Of a stretch of DNA of 64,000 nucleotides, positions 39,913 to 51,196 are shown in pieces; position 1 is the first letter of the stretch; each line of letters starts with the position of its first letter. The stretch spans positions 21,815,504-21,879,503 of the forward strand of contig NC_066847.1 in NCBI RefSeq assembly GCF_001640805.2. Direction: 5' to 3'. The notes under the pieces are model-generated. The model worked only from the letters and a program-made list of their open reading frames with translations, was not told the origin of the DNA and did no database searches. Made by a program: the position numbers and the translations under genes. Source of the stretch: Lates calcarifer. Taxonomy: Eukaryota; Chordata; Actinopteri; Centropomidae.

Positions 39913-42900
39913 ATTACGCGCATTACAACTTCCTGCAGCAAGCCTTTGAAAATGGCAACACCTCATTGTGTAGTTTCTGGCTGACAAATAAGTCACGCTT
40001 GAGTGAGTGTGCGACACAACACAAGAACACATATACAGAGCTGTGGAAGGCTAATGACACCACACACTGTGACAACACACACATTAACGTAAATGCCCAA
40101 AGCTGGCTGATCCCACTGTCTTGTAATTGTTTTACTTCTAGCAAATGAAAGGCTCCTGAGGCACTGACTTTGTACAAAAAGTGATGAGTCAAAGAGAACT
40201 GCAGAAACAACAGTAACAGCAGCAGCATTATGTTTGGACGGTGTTTACATTTTATCAACCCATCCAGTCGCTTTCATTAAGCGAGATGTTACATTTCCCG
40301 ATTAGTTTTATGTGCTGCGACTTGCACCTAAGGGGGCGGTGGTGGTGCTGCAGCACATCCGGACAACACACTCTCCCTCACTCCCAGTCAGACCCTATAA
40401 TCAACACCCAGGTCCTGACTGGGGGGTCTTGCAGCTGTAACACTACAGCTATTTCTGGTCTGTGGAATGGGGGAGGGACACAGGGGGAAAGAGGGAGAAA
40501 GGAGAATAGGGGAGGGAAGGGAAGAGGAGGGAGGGAATGAGTCTGCTGTCCACTTTAGCTGCAGCTGGCTGCTGCAGTCCAGACAGGTTTTATGGTCATT
40601 GCCCTCGCTGCAGGCCACAACCCCCAACACCAAGGTTTCAGCTAATGGCACTCCCAGTCTGAGTGAAAGGGCAACTTGATTCTTGGTCCTTTTCCACACA
40701 CACATAAAGGAGGAGTAATAAACAGGCATTTGGCCAATGAGCATTGATAGGTCTGTCTGCTTTGTGCATTTGTTTCCTTCCATTAGTGCTGAATCAATTA
40801 ATCAATTAGTTAATCAACCAAAAATTAACAATTTTGCAAATCCATTATCTGCCTGAAAAAGCTTGTTCCAGTTTCTCAAATATGAAAACTTGACTCCGTT
40901 TTATTTGTTTTTTGTTTGTCAGACAAAAAAAAAGAAAAAGAGGTCATTTCAATTCCCTGGGAAAATTTCAGGGACATTTTCCACAACTAAGCAAAAAGTA
41001 CTTATTAATTAATACTGAAAATAACTTGTAGTTGCAGCCTACATCCTATGCTCCTGACTAATAAAGAAACTGAAGGATTAGTCACAATAATAATTCACGT
41101 TTTTACAAATAAATAATGTGTGGACCTCATCGCTCACAAAATGTTTTTAAGTCTTTCTGCCACTAGATGGCAGACTTGATTTTGAAAAAGGCTCTGGCCT
41201 GTTGTCAACAGTATGTCTCAGTTGACCACATGCTCCATAGAAACCAAACCAGACAGGAAATATAGCCAGTCTAGATGGTGCACATTTCACACTTCCTTAA
41301 AAAAAAACAAAAAAATCCTAAACTAAACCACAGGATTGACATGCATCTGTAAAAGTGCATAATTCCTTGACTTATTTGCAGTGCAGTGTTCAAAAACAAG
41401 CTTGTTAAATGTATCACAAGAAAATCCAATTTAAGTTAAGCACAAAAGCCCTCCTGTTTGGTTACATAATAAAGGTAAAGAACAGCCCCTCAGTTCTCCA
41501 CACCTGGCACCCACGCCTGGTCGACAAGCCTCGGAAATTGTGCGTCCACTACACGTCCTCACCTGCTCTGAATAGAGTGTGCGGACTGAGCCTGGGTTTC
41601 CTGAGAACACACATTCCTATTTGGCGAGGTGAGAGAGATGTCTGAGAGGTGTGTGGGCTGAGGGCTGCTCACCGCCTGGTGTGGCAGCAGCGGCAGCGTG
41701 CTGAAACAGTCCAGATGGAAGTGATGGAATGGTGCTGTGTGCCAGCTAAGCCCGGCCTCCGCCAACAGCACTAAAACAGTTTCCGTTGTGACACGACTAA
41801 TCCTCATCACAGTGCCAGAGAGAGAACCTGGCCCAGTCTGCCTCTTACCATCAGCCTGTCCACCTCCAGGCTGTGGGCCAGGCGCTGCCAGTAAAGGATG
41901 TGAACAGTCAGTTCCTCTGAGGGCCTAGAAATAACTCACTTTAGGTGGTCTGGGACCAGCAGAACCACTCTGACTACAAACCTCATCTCAAATCGGGTTT
42001 GAGCTAATCCTGGCCTTATCACACATGAAGAAAACACTCATCTAGGGACAAGTCAAGGCTTTACCCCAGACAAGTAGGACCCCCCCCCCCCAACCATTAC
42101 CTTGCTCAGGATGTAGATGGCATCTCCACGTTTGAAGGACAGCTCATCTGGGTGGTCCCCTGTGCAGTCCCATAAGCCCTGGTAGTAGCTCTGGTAGTCT
42201 GTGCTCTTATCAACTGGATGGAAAAACAAATGTGAAATAGGGTGACAACAGACTAGGTGCTTTATTTTCTACCTAAGGTAACTGCTTTATCTCTGCAGGT
42301 CTGACACAGCAGTGACTGTCAATATGGAGTAGAACCAACAGGAGGCAGTGGTGAACCTGAAGCAGAATTTGGAAGCACTGTGTGCAAGAGGCAGGACAGT
42401 GGATGTGCCACAGCTCCTAATTCTGAACAGCTTTAGAGTAAAATGTATGTTCATACTGACTGACTGCAAACTAAATAAGGCAAATCTTTGAGTGTGCTTT
42501 TGATGACAGGACTCTCTCACTATGCAATACACAAAGGAAATAGAGAAGCTGGACATATCTGTTAAAAAAATACAATGAATTATATGTAAAACACTCTCAG
42601 AGAACAAGACCTTAGAGAACAACAAATAAGTATTGGGGAAAAAAAACAGTGATGTCTCTTTGTGACATTCCACGCCACATGTATTGAATAGTTTCATGGT
42701 AGTATTAAAGGATTAAGTATCTTAAAGTTTTGTAGACTAACTGGCATAACAGTTAGTGTGTATACATACTGTATAGCATTAGTATGTAGTATGGATTGTC
42801 ACAAGTCATGTAACAAGACAGTAGCTGTGTCACAATTATGTACAAATTAGTATTATACAACTAAACTAATACCAATAGAAATTAAAACTTTTGAGTGCAC

Positions 42901-45900
42901 TATCATCTCAAAATTAAATGCACAAAAGAGATTTTAAAAAATACTAAAAAATACTACTAAAGCTAATTGTGGATGGAATAGCTCAGGGAACACATCAAAA
43001 AATCACACAAATAAAAAACTATTATGTAACTGTAGCTGTAGTTTAACTGTTATTTCATTGTCATTGTATACTGTAGAGCTTCAGTGATTAGTCAATTAAA
43101 CAATCATTTAATCGTCAGAAAATAAATCTGTAACTATTTTGATGATAGATTCATCCTTTCAGTGATTTTTTAAGCAAAAGCCCTAAAACTTATCTGGTTT
43201 GAGTTTTTACATTGCAATGATTTGCTGCATGTTTTGAACTGCTGGTCAGACAAAACAACACATCTGAGGACATCATCTTGGACTCTGTGAAGCCGTAATT
43301 GACATTATTTACAGTTCTTTGACATTTTGTAGATTGAACAATTGAGAAAATTACTAAAAGATTAATCAATAATGAAAATAATCACCAGCTACAGTTATAT
43401 TGTAAAGCAGCAGTTTGTCTGCCTTTGCACAGCATATGACATTAAAATCAGTAAGCTATAAATATTTCTATATAGCATTTTTGTATAGAGCCAATATGCA
43501 GTATGGATCTTATGGCAGTCCTCAGTTCAATAGTTGTAAACGTTTACCTTGATACAGTGGATAAAGATAGATATTCTTACAGCAAAGTATTTTTACACAT
43601 ATAAAACTTAACACGTCACTTAGAGTGAAAGGAGGTTGTTTAACTGAGCTGAAAGTTATTTCCAGCATTGTGCTAACTTTCAGTTGCACACGTTCACAGG
43701 AACTTCCTCTGTAAATGTTACTTCTTCTTAACTGTGGCAGAAGCTTCAGTTTGCTCACAATTACAAACGAAAGCAAACTTGATCAAAGGCCCATTCTATA
43801 TCACCGTATATATAGTGAGGGTTTCTACTCTGTAATCCACAGACTAAAAATACCACTCAAATATATGCAGTCTTGAAACCAGACAGAAATATCAATGCTG
43901 TGTACCTGCAGGAGGAGGAGCAGGTTTGCTTGATGGCTCCACCTTTGGAGGAGGCTTTGCTGGAGTGGGTATGTCATCCTCTGCAAAAACAAGAAAATAT
44001 TGTTGGATGAGTGTCCTGTGGATTAAAGGTTATGATTCTGTCTAACTGGTGGACCCAGAAACATGCAGTGGCTGAAAACAAAACCTTTGACACAGAAAAA
44101 AAACCCCACAGAGATACATTTAATTTGTTCATGTTCTGTAGGAAAGCAGAGGTTTTCACTGTGATAAAACATGCAGTCGGACCTGGGAGCTCTTCATAGA
44201 TGTCTTCATCAATCGGCACAGGCTCAGCTGTATCAGTTAGGGCTCCAACATCATCATACATTTCCTGTTCCTCCTCTTCCTCCTCTGGGATGATGCCTGA
44301 CATATCTACAAAAAGTGCAAGATAACATGTTTGACTCATGCTTGCACACAATACCTGTTGATTTGCGCACCAGTGCACACACAATATCCAGCGCGAACAT
44401 TTACATCATTCTGTTAATTTTTGATTTTACACTCTTAAAGAAGCAAACGTTGCGATTACTGACATAATAAAACAAAATAATATGCCCTTATGATTGAAAC
44501 AGGTCAAACCTCTCAAAACAAAGTCTATCTGTTTCACCCATTCCTCCGCCTCTTTCACCGATGACGCACAGAACTGTGATGAAAGACGAGAGAAATGAAA
44601 ACTGCAGTCAGTGCAATATGCAGTTCTACATATATTAATTAACATAAACAAATAATACTGCATTTATGCATAGTAAAATGTTCCGCATGGAAGAGCCCGA
44701 ATGTTAGAAACACTCATTTGGACTCTTTAAAATATGCATGTCAGGTTGAGCTATTGCAAAGGCAGCAGTGTCAAATGAATGAATAGGTTTTAAAAATAAA
44801 ACTTTAATGAAGTGCAAGTACACACACATGCCTGGGCAGGTTTTAAACATGGCACATCTCAAGTCCATCTTTGTTTTTTTTTTTCAATTCAGGAGGCGCA
44901 TTTACTCTCATACCATCACCGTACCTGATAGACTCGCTTGTCTGGAGCGGAAATTTCGAAGCAGCAGTCTTTCTTTGAGTCTTTCCGTAAGGTGTTGTTT
45001 ATTTTGACAGTGTAGCCATCGATACTGAACTCGCCTTTCTGCTGCTTGTCTGTTCACAGAAAATTAAAACATCATCATTAGTGGTTCATATACAAAGACT
45101 GCAATGCCACTGTGAAAGCCCGGGAGACAATCCACTTCTTTTAGGTTCTCTCAAACGGTATGTGAGTCATAATTAACAGGAAAGCTAGAATGAAATTTAA
45201 ACACCTTTCTCGCTGCCATAGTAGTAGAAGGTGTGATGGCTGAGAGCGCACCATCTCTTCTGCCACTCAGTGCCAAAAAAGCTGTGATCTGTGAAGGGAA
45301 AACCCAACAGTTATATGTCATTTAATAGCTTTTTTTTATGGCTATTAAAGCTATCTATGTGTATTTCAAATAATATGAGAATGCCAAAAATGTGAATCAC
45401 ATATGCCATGTATGGGCTATAGTTTGGTCTTTTAATGTATCCTAAAAATGTATAAGGAGTAGTTTTGGGATTTGAGGTGTCATGTCAACAAAAAAATATA
45501 TATATGTAAAAATGTGTATCTTATCAGCAGAGCACCCACCCTTTCTGCGTTTCTCAAGGTATCCTGCTTTAAAGACAGATGTCAGGTCCTGAGCTGCCAC
45601 AGGTGCAGCACCTGGAAAACAGTTGAGGAAACCAGATGAAATGTTCTCCCAGAATCAGTTATCATCACTGTTGAGTCCTTTTAAAGTGTTTTTTAATACG
45701 TCAGAGAGAAAATCACATTCTTTTTTACAATGTTAAACATGACCAGATGGGTTTCTGGCTAACTTTGCTATCATGTGTTCAGCTGATGGACGTTAAAATG
45801 AAAAGCAAGAAGTCATAGGGGCTACACTGAGCAATGTGTTGCTTCTTACAATAGACGAGATTCCCCTTGCAGCGTGCAACTTCAATGCAAATGTTCAACT

Positions 45901-47561
45901 GCTGTGTCAAAGTTGCTTTGTGTGAAAGAGCAGCCATAAAACTGGCAGCTGCCTCTAGCCCATAAACCCCAGACTCTAATCACCATTTCACAAGGATTTT
46001 CCTGATACCCTTGTTTTTAAAAAGTAAATACAAAAATCGCACAAAGATTGTCACAAAGGAGCACACAGGATTAAAGCTACTGTATACTGAAGAATGTTTT
46101 CTCTCAAACTAACAGCCATGGCAGTAATTTTCAGTCCCCAGACTGTGGCTGAGAGCAATAAAGCATGCTCTAGCTGTCAAAGGGGTGGGGTGAAAGAGGC
46201 GGTGGGAGTAGCAGTAGTGCCTCCAAATTGCTTCCCAAGTATGTTGCCAAGTTACAGTTGGAATGTCTCCTTCATTGTGCCACTCAAAGTCACTTTCTCC
46301 CAAGAAGCAGTCGCAAAGATTTGTGTATTTTAATGCCAAGATGCAGTTCTCAATACTTCAATCCACAAAGCTTGTTAGCAGTTAGCATGTTGACTCTGAG
46401 CATCTGCTGAGTGCCTGTGGCTTGTACCTTCGCAAGTGTCCTCATCCTTGTCTGTGCGCTCCGACTGCAGCGACCCTCCGTCGTTGTTGCTGTCAACTTC
46501 CTCCTCCTCCTCTGAGTCATCACCTACTGAAGTCAACACAAGGAGCTCTGTAGTAACAATACATATCATGGTGTAACACAGTGGTTCCCAGCTGGGGTTT
46601 GGATGTCTGTGAGGTCTGAGCAGTTGTACTGAAGGGTGATATTTCCTTTTTTGTTTTAAAAGCCTTTAAATTGAAAATGATTGGAAATTCTTCTCATTTT
46701 CTACAATGGTGATTGTCTTTAGATTCTCTGGATTCATGTCGTGACCTCTTTTGTGGGTCCAGACCCCCAGGGTTGGGAACCACTAACTGGTGTACCATAT
46801 CTCATAACATTTAGACCTCAGGATTATTTAAATTTAAAAAAAAGAGTAAGACTAACACTCACTTTTGTCCTTAAACTCATTTGGGAAACTGTTGAAGAGA
46901 CCGTAAAAGGATGTAAACACCTTGTCATCAAAAAGACTCTGATATTTAAGTGAGATTTTTGTGACAATTTTCAAAAAACAAACTGACATACCCAGATTTG
47001 ACCTCCTTGATCCGTTTGATGAAGGCCTCCCTCTTCTCTTTTGCCTTCTTGCTTAAATTTTCTCCTTTTAAGCCATCGTTGAGGAAATGTTCTAGGTCTA
47101 AACAAAAGGGAAAAAAATCCAGGTAAAACATTCACAGTCTGATAGCCTATCACTTACTGATTGTGCTGTGTTATTTGGCAGTCAAATGGCCCCAGTTACT
47201 GAGGGAGATCACCTTACATTTATTAAAAAAAAGAAAAAGAAAAGAAAAGCACACAAGCACACACACGCACACACACACTCAGCAGTAGGCTCAAACTGCG
47301 CATTGTTTAACACTTACAGGACAATACAAACAGCGTTTTGGCTGAAATAGCAGCGCAGTGTGTCTGACAGAAACTCAGTCATCCATATTGAGCCAGTGCT
47401 TCCTCTTTTGCTCACAACGGTCTCTTAAAAACTGGACTTAGTGAAACAAAGACTTACACGGAAAACAGCCCAGCGTGGGCAAACGAAAGAACAAAAAAAC
47501 AACAATTTCCTGATATATTACCTGAGATAAGCGTCGTCAGCTCCTCGGGAATCGCTCGCAT
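38543..47561 (-). CDS. skap2: Src kinase-associated phosphoprotein 2 (PH-SH3 adaptor)
   Basis: Cytosolic adaptor for Src-family kinase and integrin signalling. Exons in transcript order (+ coordinates): 47522-47561, 46992-47097, 46863-46888 (26-nt microexon), 46428-46523, 45540-45611, 45205-45288, 44925-45049, 44510-44573, 44183-44305, 43906-43980, 42101-42213, 38543-38635. They join in phase to 338 residues (human 359). N-terminal coiled region [22 protein letters not shown] domain about 99-205 ([52 protein letters not shown]); conserved kinase-target Tyr in [11 protein letters not shown]3 about 278-335 ([39 protein letters not shown]). The N-terminus is about 13 residues shorter than human. 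The last intron is 3.5 kb. The weakest splice site is the GTTTGA donor after 44510. Confidence 0.92.
39881..39911. repeat. (GT)n microsatellite in skap2 intron 11
   Basis: About 15 GT units. Confidence 0.97.
40786..41045. repeat. Interspersed repeat copy in skap2 intron 11
   Basis: It starts with gctgaatcaattaatcaatt, contains cagtttctcaaatatgaaaa and tttgtcagacaaaa, and ends with ctgaaaataacttgtagttg then cagcct. The layout and ends match the element at 43071-43394. I recognise the family as abundant in percomorph fish but cannot name it. Confidence 0.7.
41157..41173. promoter_or_regulatory. Strong CTCF-like motif in skap2 intron 11
   Basis: CTGCCACTAGATGGCAG contains CCACTAGATGGCAG, which fits the classical CTCF core closely, and it is nearly palindromic. 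Confidence 0.5.
43071..43394. repeat. Interspersed repeat with short inverted ends
   Basis: The left end ctgtagagcttcagtgatta and the right end (reverse complement ctgtagctggtgattatttt) form imperfect terminal inverted repeats; the body includes ctgctggtcagacaaaacaa. It lies in skap2 intron 11 outside the exons. Same family as 40786-41045. Confidence 0.75.
46579..46789. mobile_element. hAT-like non-autonomous transposon (MITE), about 211 bp
   Basis: The left end CAGTGGTTCCCAGCTGGGG and the right end, whose reverse complement reads CAGTTAGTGGTTCCCAACCC, form terminal inverted repeats apart from a 4-bp TAGT insertion. Flanks gtgtaaca (46571-46578) and gtgtacca (46790-46797) match at 7 of 8 bases, as expected for an aged 8-bp hAT target duplication. 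No transposase is present. It lies in skap2 intron 3, next to the microexon. Confidence 0.75.
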
Positions 47562-47580
47562 TTTTATTAAAGTTTGTTGC

Positions 47581-47601
47581 TGGCAGCAGCAGCAGCAGCA
47601 G
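47581..47601 (-). repeat. skap2: (CTG)n repeat in the probable skap2 5'UTR
   Basis: Six CTG/GCA units lie 20-40 bp upstream of the skap2 ATG (47561 on the minus strand). Confidence 0.8.
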
Positions 47602-48959
47602 CGATGGACGGTCCGGTAGCAGAAGAGGAAACTTTACATGACACGGAAGCAGCAGTGGGTTCACACACAGACACACACGGAAGTTAATCTGCCAATTATT
47701 TATCACTGACCACAGAGTCCCGCTGCAGGACCGACGCTCAAACAGTGATGTTTATCACTCTATCAGCTTTTGTATGTGCGCGCGCGTGTGTTAGATATAT
47801 GTATTTCTGACTGCTGCTGATGACAGGGGGCTGATGCTTTAATGGAGCAACGGGTCTTTAACAGACTAATAAAGTCAGAGCATAATGCGATCATCATATT
47901 TTTGATTGATTCTAGATAATATTTCTCTGGCAGGTCTGCTCGCTGTGACTGACTCAGTGGACACATTGGGAGTGTCTTTCTTTTACAATGATGCAAGCAC
48001 TCTGAGTTTATGAATATGTCAACACTGTAAATCTAAACAGGGATTATTAATAGATGAAAAGTCCATTATATTAAACTGTTGTGGAGGTCTCTGTGCCAGG
48101 TTTTTTTTTTTTTTTTTTAGTCTTGGAGCAACAGTCAAGATGTTTCAAGGAGTCTGTGCTACGTCTGCTGCACTAGCTTATCCCTAAATCATATTTGGAA
48201 TATTTGCATCTAATTTGTGAGACTACTCAAATCAGTTCCTGTTGTATGATCAGTGACCACGTAATCTGATGCACCAGTGGCAGCAAAACTCACTTCTTAC
48301 AAACCCGTGCCTCCTCCTGTATTCAAGGAAAGCGGCCTGTTGTCATATTGTTTACAAAGGTGTCAGTCATTCATTAGTTATCTTCTGACAGGTGGTATCA
48401 CCCAATCCTGGTTAAAAGGCTGAGCCTTTGAACTGTATAGCCCTGTTGCTGTGGATAAAATGAGACAAGAGATGTCAGAGCGGCTCTGGAGGGGCTTGTG
48501 TTGAAGAGCCTCGGCTTAAACTGAAGCTGCAGGTGGTGGATGACAGTGTTTGTCAGAGCTGCCAGACACACACAGACTCTCCCCGCAAAACACATTTTAT
48601 TCATCTCTGTTTCAGCCGAACAGCTTTGGGAAGAGACTGACACCCATACATTGGTTCTGTTCTGGTCATTCTCATTTGTCTTCAACTGAGAGGAAAAGAT
48701 GTCTATATTTGGTGTTAAATGCTATGGATTTGCATTCAGAATCATACTGATAAAGAAGCACCAGCCATTATAGATCTTGAGGTTGTTGTCATGTGATATA
48801 CAGTCTTATTCCTCACTTCCCAATTAAACCTCAGATAATATTCTACTTTTCTGGGGTTGTTTATACGTATATTTAGTGATATCACTTCCTGTTCCGGGTC
48901 ATCTTTAGCAGCCAATAGATTCTTTATGAGCCACAAACCCTCTGTGGTCATTCAAAACC

Positions 48960-48976
48960 TGACCCCCTCCTGACCT
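48960..48976 (-). promoter_or_regulatory. Perfect DR5 retinoic-acid-response-type element
   Basis: TGACCC-CCTCC-TGACCT on plus is AGGTCA-N5-GGGTCA on minus. Both half-sites fit the RAR/RXR consensus and the spacing is the classical five bases. It lies 3' of hoxa2b, where the HoxA 3' RARE is found next to Hoxa1 in other vertebrates. Function is inferred. Confidence 0.55.
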
Positions 48977-49019
48977 GGCAGTAGTTCCTCCCAGTTTAGA
49001 GAGGAGAGAAGAGCCAGCT

Positions 49020-49028
49020 TGACCTTTG

Positions 49029-49032
<4 letters not shown>
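49020..49032 (-). promoter_or_regulatory. Perfect DR1 nuclear-receptor element
   Basis: TGACCTTTGACCT on plus is AGGTCA-A-AGGTCA on minus: two ideal half-sites spaced by one base, typical of RXR, PPAR or HNF4 binding. It lies 43 bp from the DR5. Confidence 0.5.

Positions 49033-49091
<59 letters not shown>
49032..49091. repeat. (GT)n microsatellite with one GC interruption
   Basis: About 60 bp, directly adjoining the DR1 element. Confidence 0.97.
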
Positions 49092-49092
<1 letters not shown>

Positions 49093-50943
49093 AGTGAGGG
49101 AGGGAGGGCTCTGCTGGCACAGTGTTGTATCTGGTTCCCCATAAAGCTTCATCTACTTGCCAGTCATCTCACAAACTCCTCCCTTTGAAATCTTTTCCTC
49201 CCTCCTTTCATCACACTCATTATAGGTCTGTAATCCGTTCACTGCATGTTGACCAAGCCGCTCTGCTCAAACCCACCAAAGTCACCCATACAGTCAGTCA
49301 AGCACCACACAGAAAGTACTTAATTCAATTCATAATGCAGCTGAGATATGAAGAGACTGAGTGCAGACTATGAGAAACATCAGATATCTGTTTTATTCTG
49401 TGCTGCTAGAAACTGTGAACAAGTCAGTGGCCAGACATAAGCAAGTTTTACAAACAATAAACATAAGAGGAGATGTATTTGTGTTTAATTTAGCCTGCAA
49501 ACACTGGTCATGCTGACACTGTGTGGTCTTAAAATTAAAAAATATATACATAGCTGAGTGGCTGCTGCACCAAACCAAATCTGCCTGCTCCTCTGCCTCC
49601 TGGGCACTCCAGAATGAACCCACTCAATCCTTGTTTTTAAATTGCGCACAATTAGCCATCACTTAAAACCACATCTCAGTAGGTATGGCAGTTCACCACC
49701 TCACCTCACCTTTTAATTATTGCTGTGAGGCCCTGAGCCCAACCGCACAGTCCCGAGGAGCAGCACGATGACTGCAGAAACACACAGGGTCCATAAATGA
49801 ATCGTATCGCCTGCAGACTCTGGCCAGAGAATAATTGATCGGTGTGATTGTTAAGCTTTGTGAGCCCCCGACCAATTTACGGCTTTAGCTTTTCATCAAG
49901 CATTCTCCCCGAACATTTAATAACATTTAATCATAGTTAGAAAGAAAAAAAAAAACCTGCAACCACGGCTGTTGCATTGTGACTTCTCTGTGTTCCATCG
50001 AGCCGAGGTTCAACTGGTCGGTGTGAAGAATTCCCTCAGCAGTGAATGAAGAGAACAGGGACGAAATCCGTTTGGTCCAGACTAACATATATTTTACTTT
50101 CATTAACATTTACTTCATTCTAAATCAACAGAATAGATACATTCTGCAATTTGACTTTAATCTGTCCACGGACTATTTTTGCTACCGGATAAAACCCAGT
50201 TCAATTATAATTTATACCAGTTTGAATCAACCTTAAGTAATTTTAAATCATTAAAAAAATGAAAAACTTTTGAAGACCTCAATGGCGCAAGGCGCGATTC
50301 TTAATTCAGAGAGATTGTATTACTTTGCGGATCAGGCCATAAACAAGCACCCTCAGTGCTGTGAGTTTTATAGGCAATAAAATTTAATTTGAGAGTCAGG
50401 AAAAGTCATAGTTTTTGGCCTGGGATTCCTAACAGTCAATTCTCACTGCAAATGTTCTTTTGGGGGGTTTTCGGTGATGGATGAATCTCTCTCTCTTTTT
50501 TTTGTCCGGATAAAACACCAGGGACTTAGCATACCATGTACACAGTCACGCTGAAAAAATATCTCAACCTATTTAAATAAAAAAAAATAGTGGGCTGCAA
50601 ATATAAACACTATAATGAACATTTCTTGCATTATATTTGTATTTTATGAGGCTGTGTTCAGTGCATCTATTTGGCTGATTGTTGTTTGGAAAGTTTGAGA
50701 TGATCAAATCAATAGTGGCTTTTTATTAGAGTGAGAACACGTCATCGTTGGAGATAATTTAGAAAGTATCCTCTGACTTTTAGATTCAGTCTTTTATATT
50801 CTCCTCATCTGAACACAGAGAGACACTGTTTGGCTTCAAACATAATTCATAGTGTTTTATGCAGCCTATAGACCTAAAATCACTAATCTCTCCAAACTTG
50901 TGAAATAAGACAATAGCGCGTCTGATTCCAATCAATGTAAAGT

Positions 50944-50949
50944 TTTATT
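50944..50949 (-). terminator. hoxa2b: Candidate poly(A) signal of hoxa2b
   Basis: TTTATT on plus (AATAAA on minus), about 250 bp after the hoxa2b stop. Confidence 0.5.
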
Positions 50950-51196
50950 TCAAGGAAAATATTCTGCTCAGTTGTAGTCGAAATCCATATAAAAATAAAT
51001 GTGGAATGTCCTCTAGCAGCCTAATGGAATAAACAATCCATATAGGCAGAATAGTAGCTTTGTTTTTTGTGTTTTTTTCCCCTTTAACTTACCTTATTTG
51101 TGAGATCTATTAAATATCCCCCCCCACCCTCTCTCACACTAAAACTGAGTACACTGACTGCATATAAGAGTCTGAATGGAAATAAGGACACATATT

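Larger units (their letters stand above)
47602..50943. other. Gene-free interval between skap2 and hoxa2b (expected hoxa1 position)
   Basis: hoxa1 should lie here in a complete cluster. No homeodomain remnant ([12 protein letters not shown] coding), no hexapeptide exon and no group-1 similarity was found on the minus strand. The interval holds a DR5/DR1 motif pair (48960-49032), a long GT microsatellite, and AT-rich sequence. Confidence 0.65.

Noticed and set aside
42287..42697. 136-codon minus-strand ORF in skap2 intron 11
   Set aside because: Intronic, AT-rich, Phe/Ser-rich translation with no domain; not needed for the skap2 frame.
43071..43394. Target-site duplication for the repeat (attgtata / attgtaaa)
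   Set aside because: The flanking match overlaps the uncertain element ends, so the duplication cannot be called reliably.
47602..50940. Possible hoxa1b gene or pseudogene
   Set aside because: No homeodomain or N-terminal similarity visible in any minus-strand frame.
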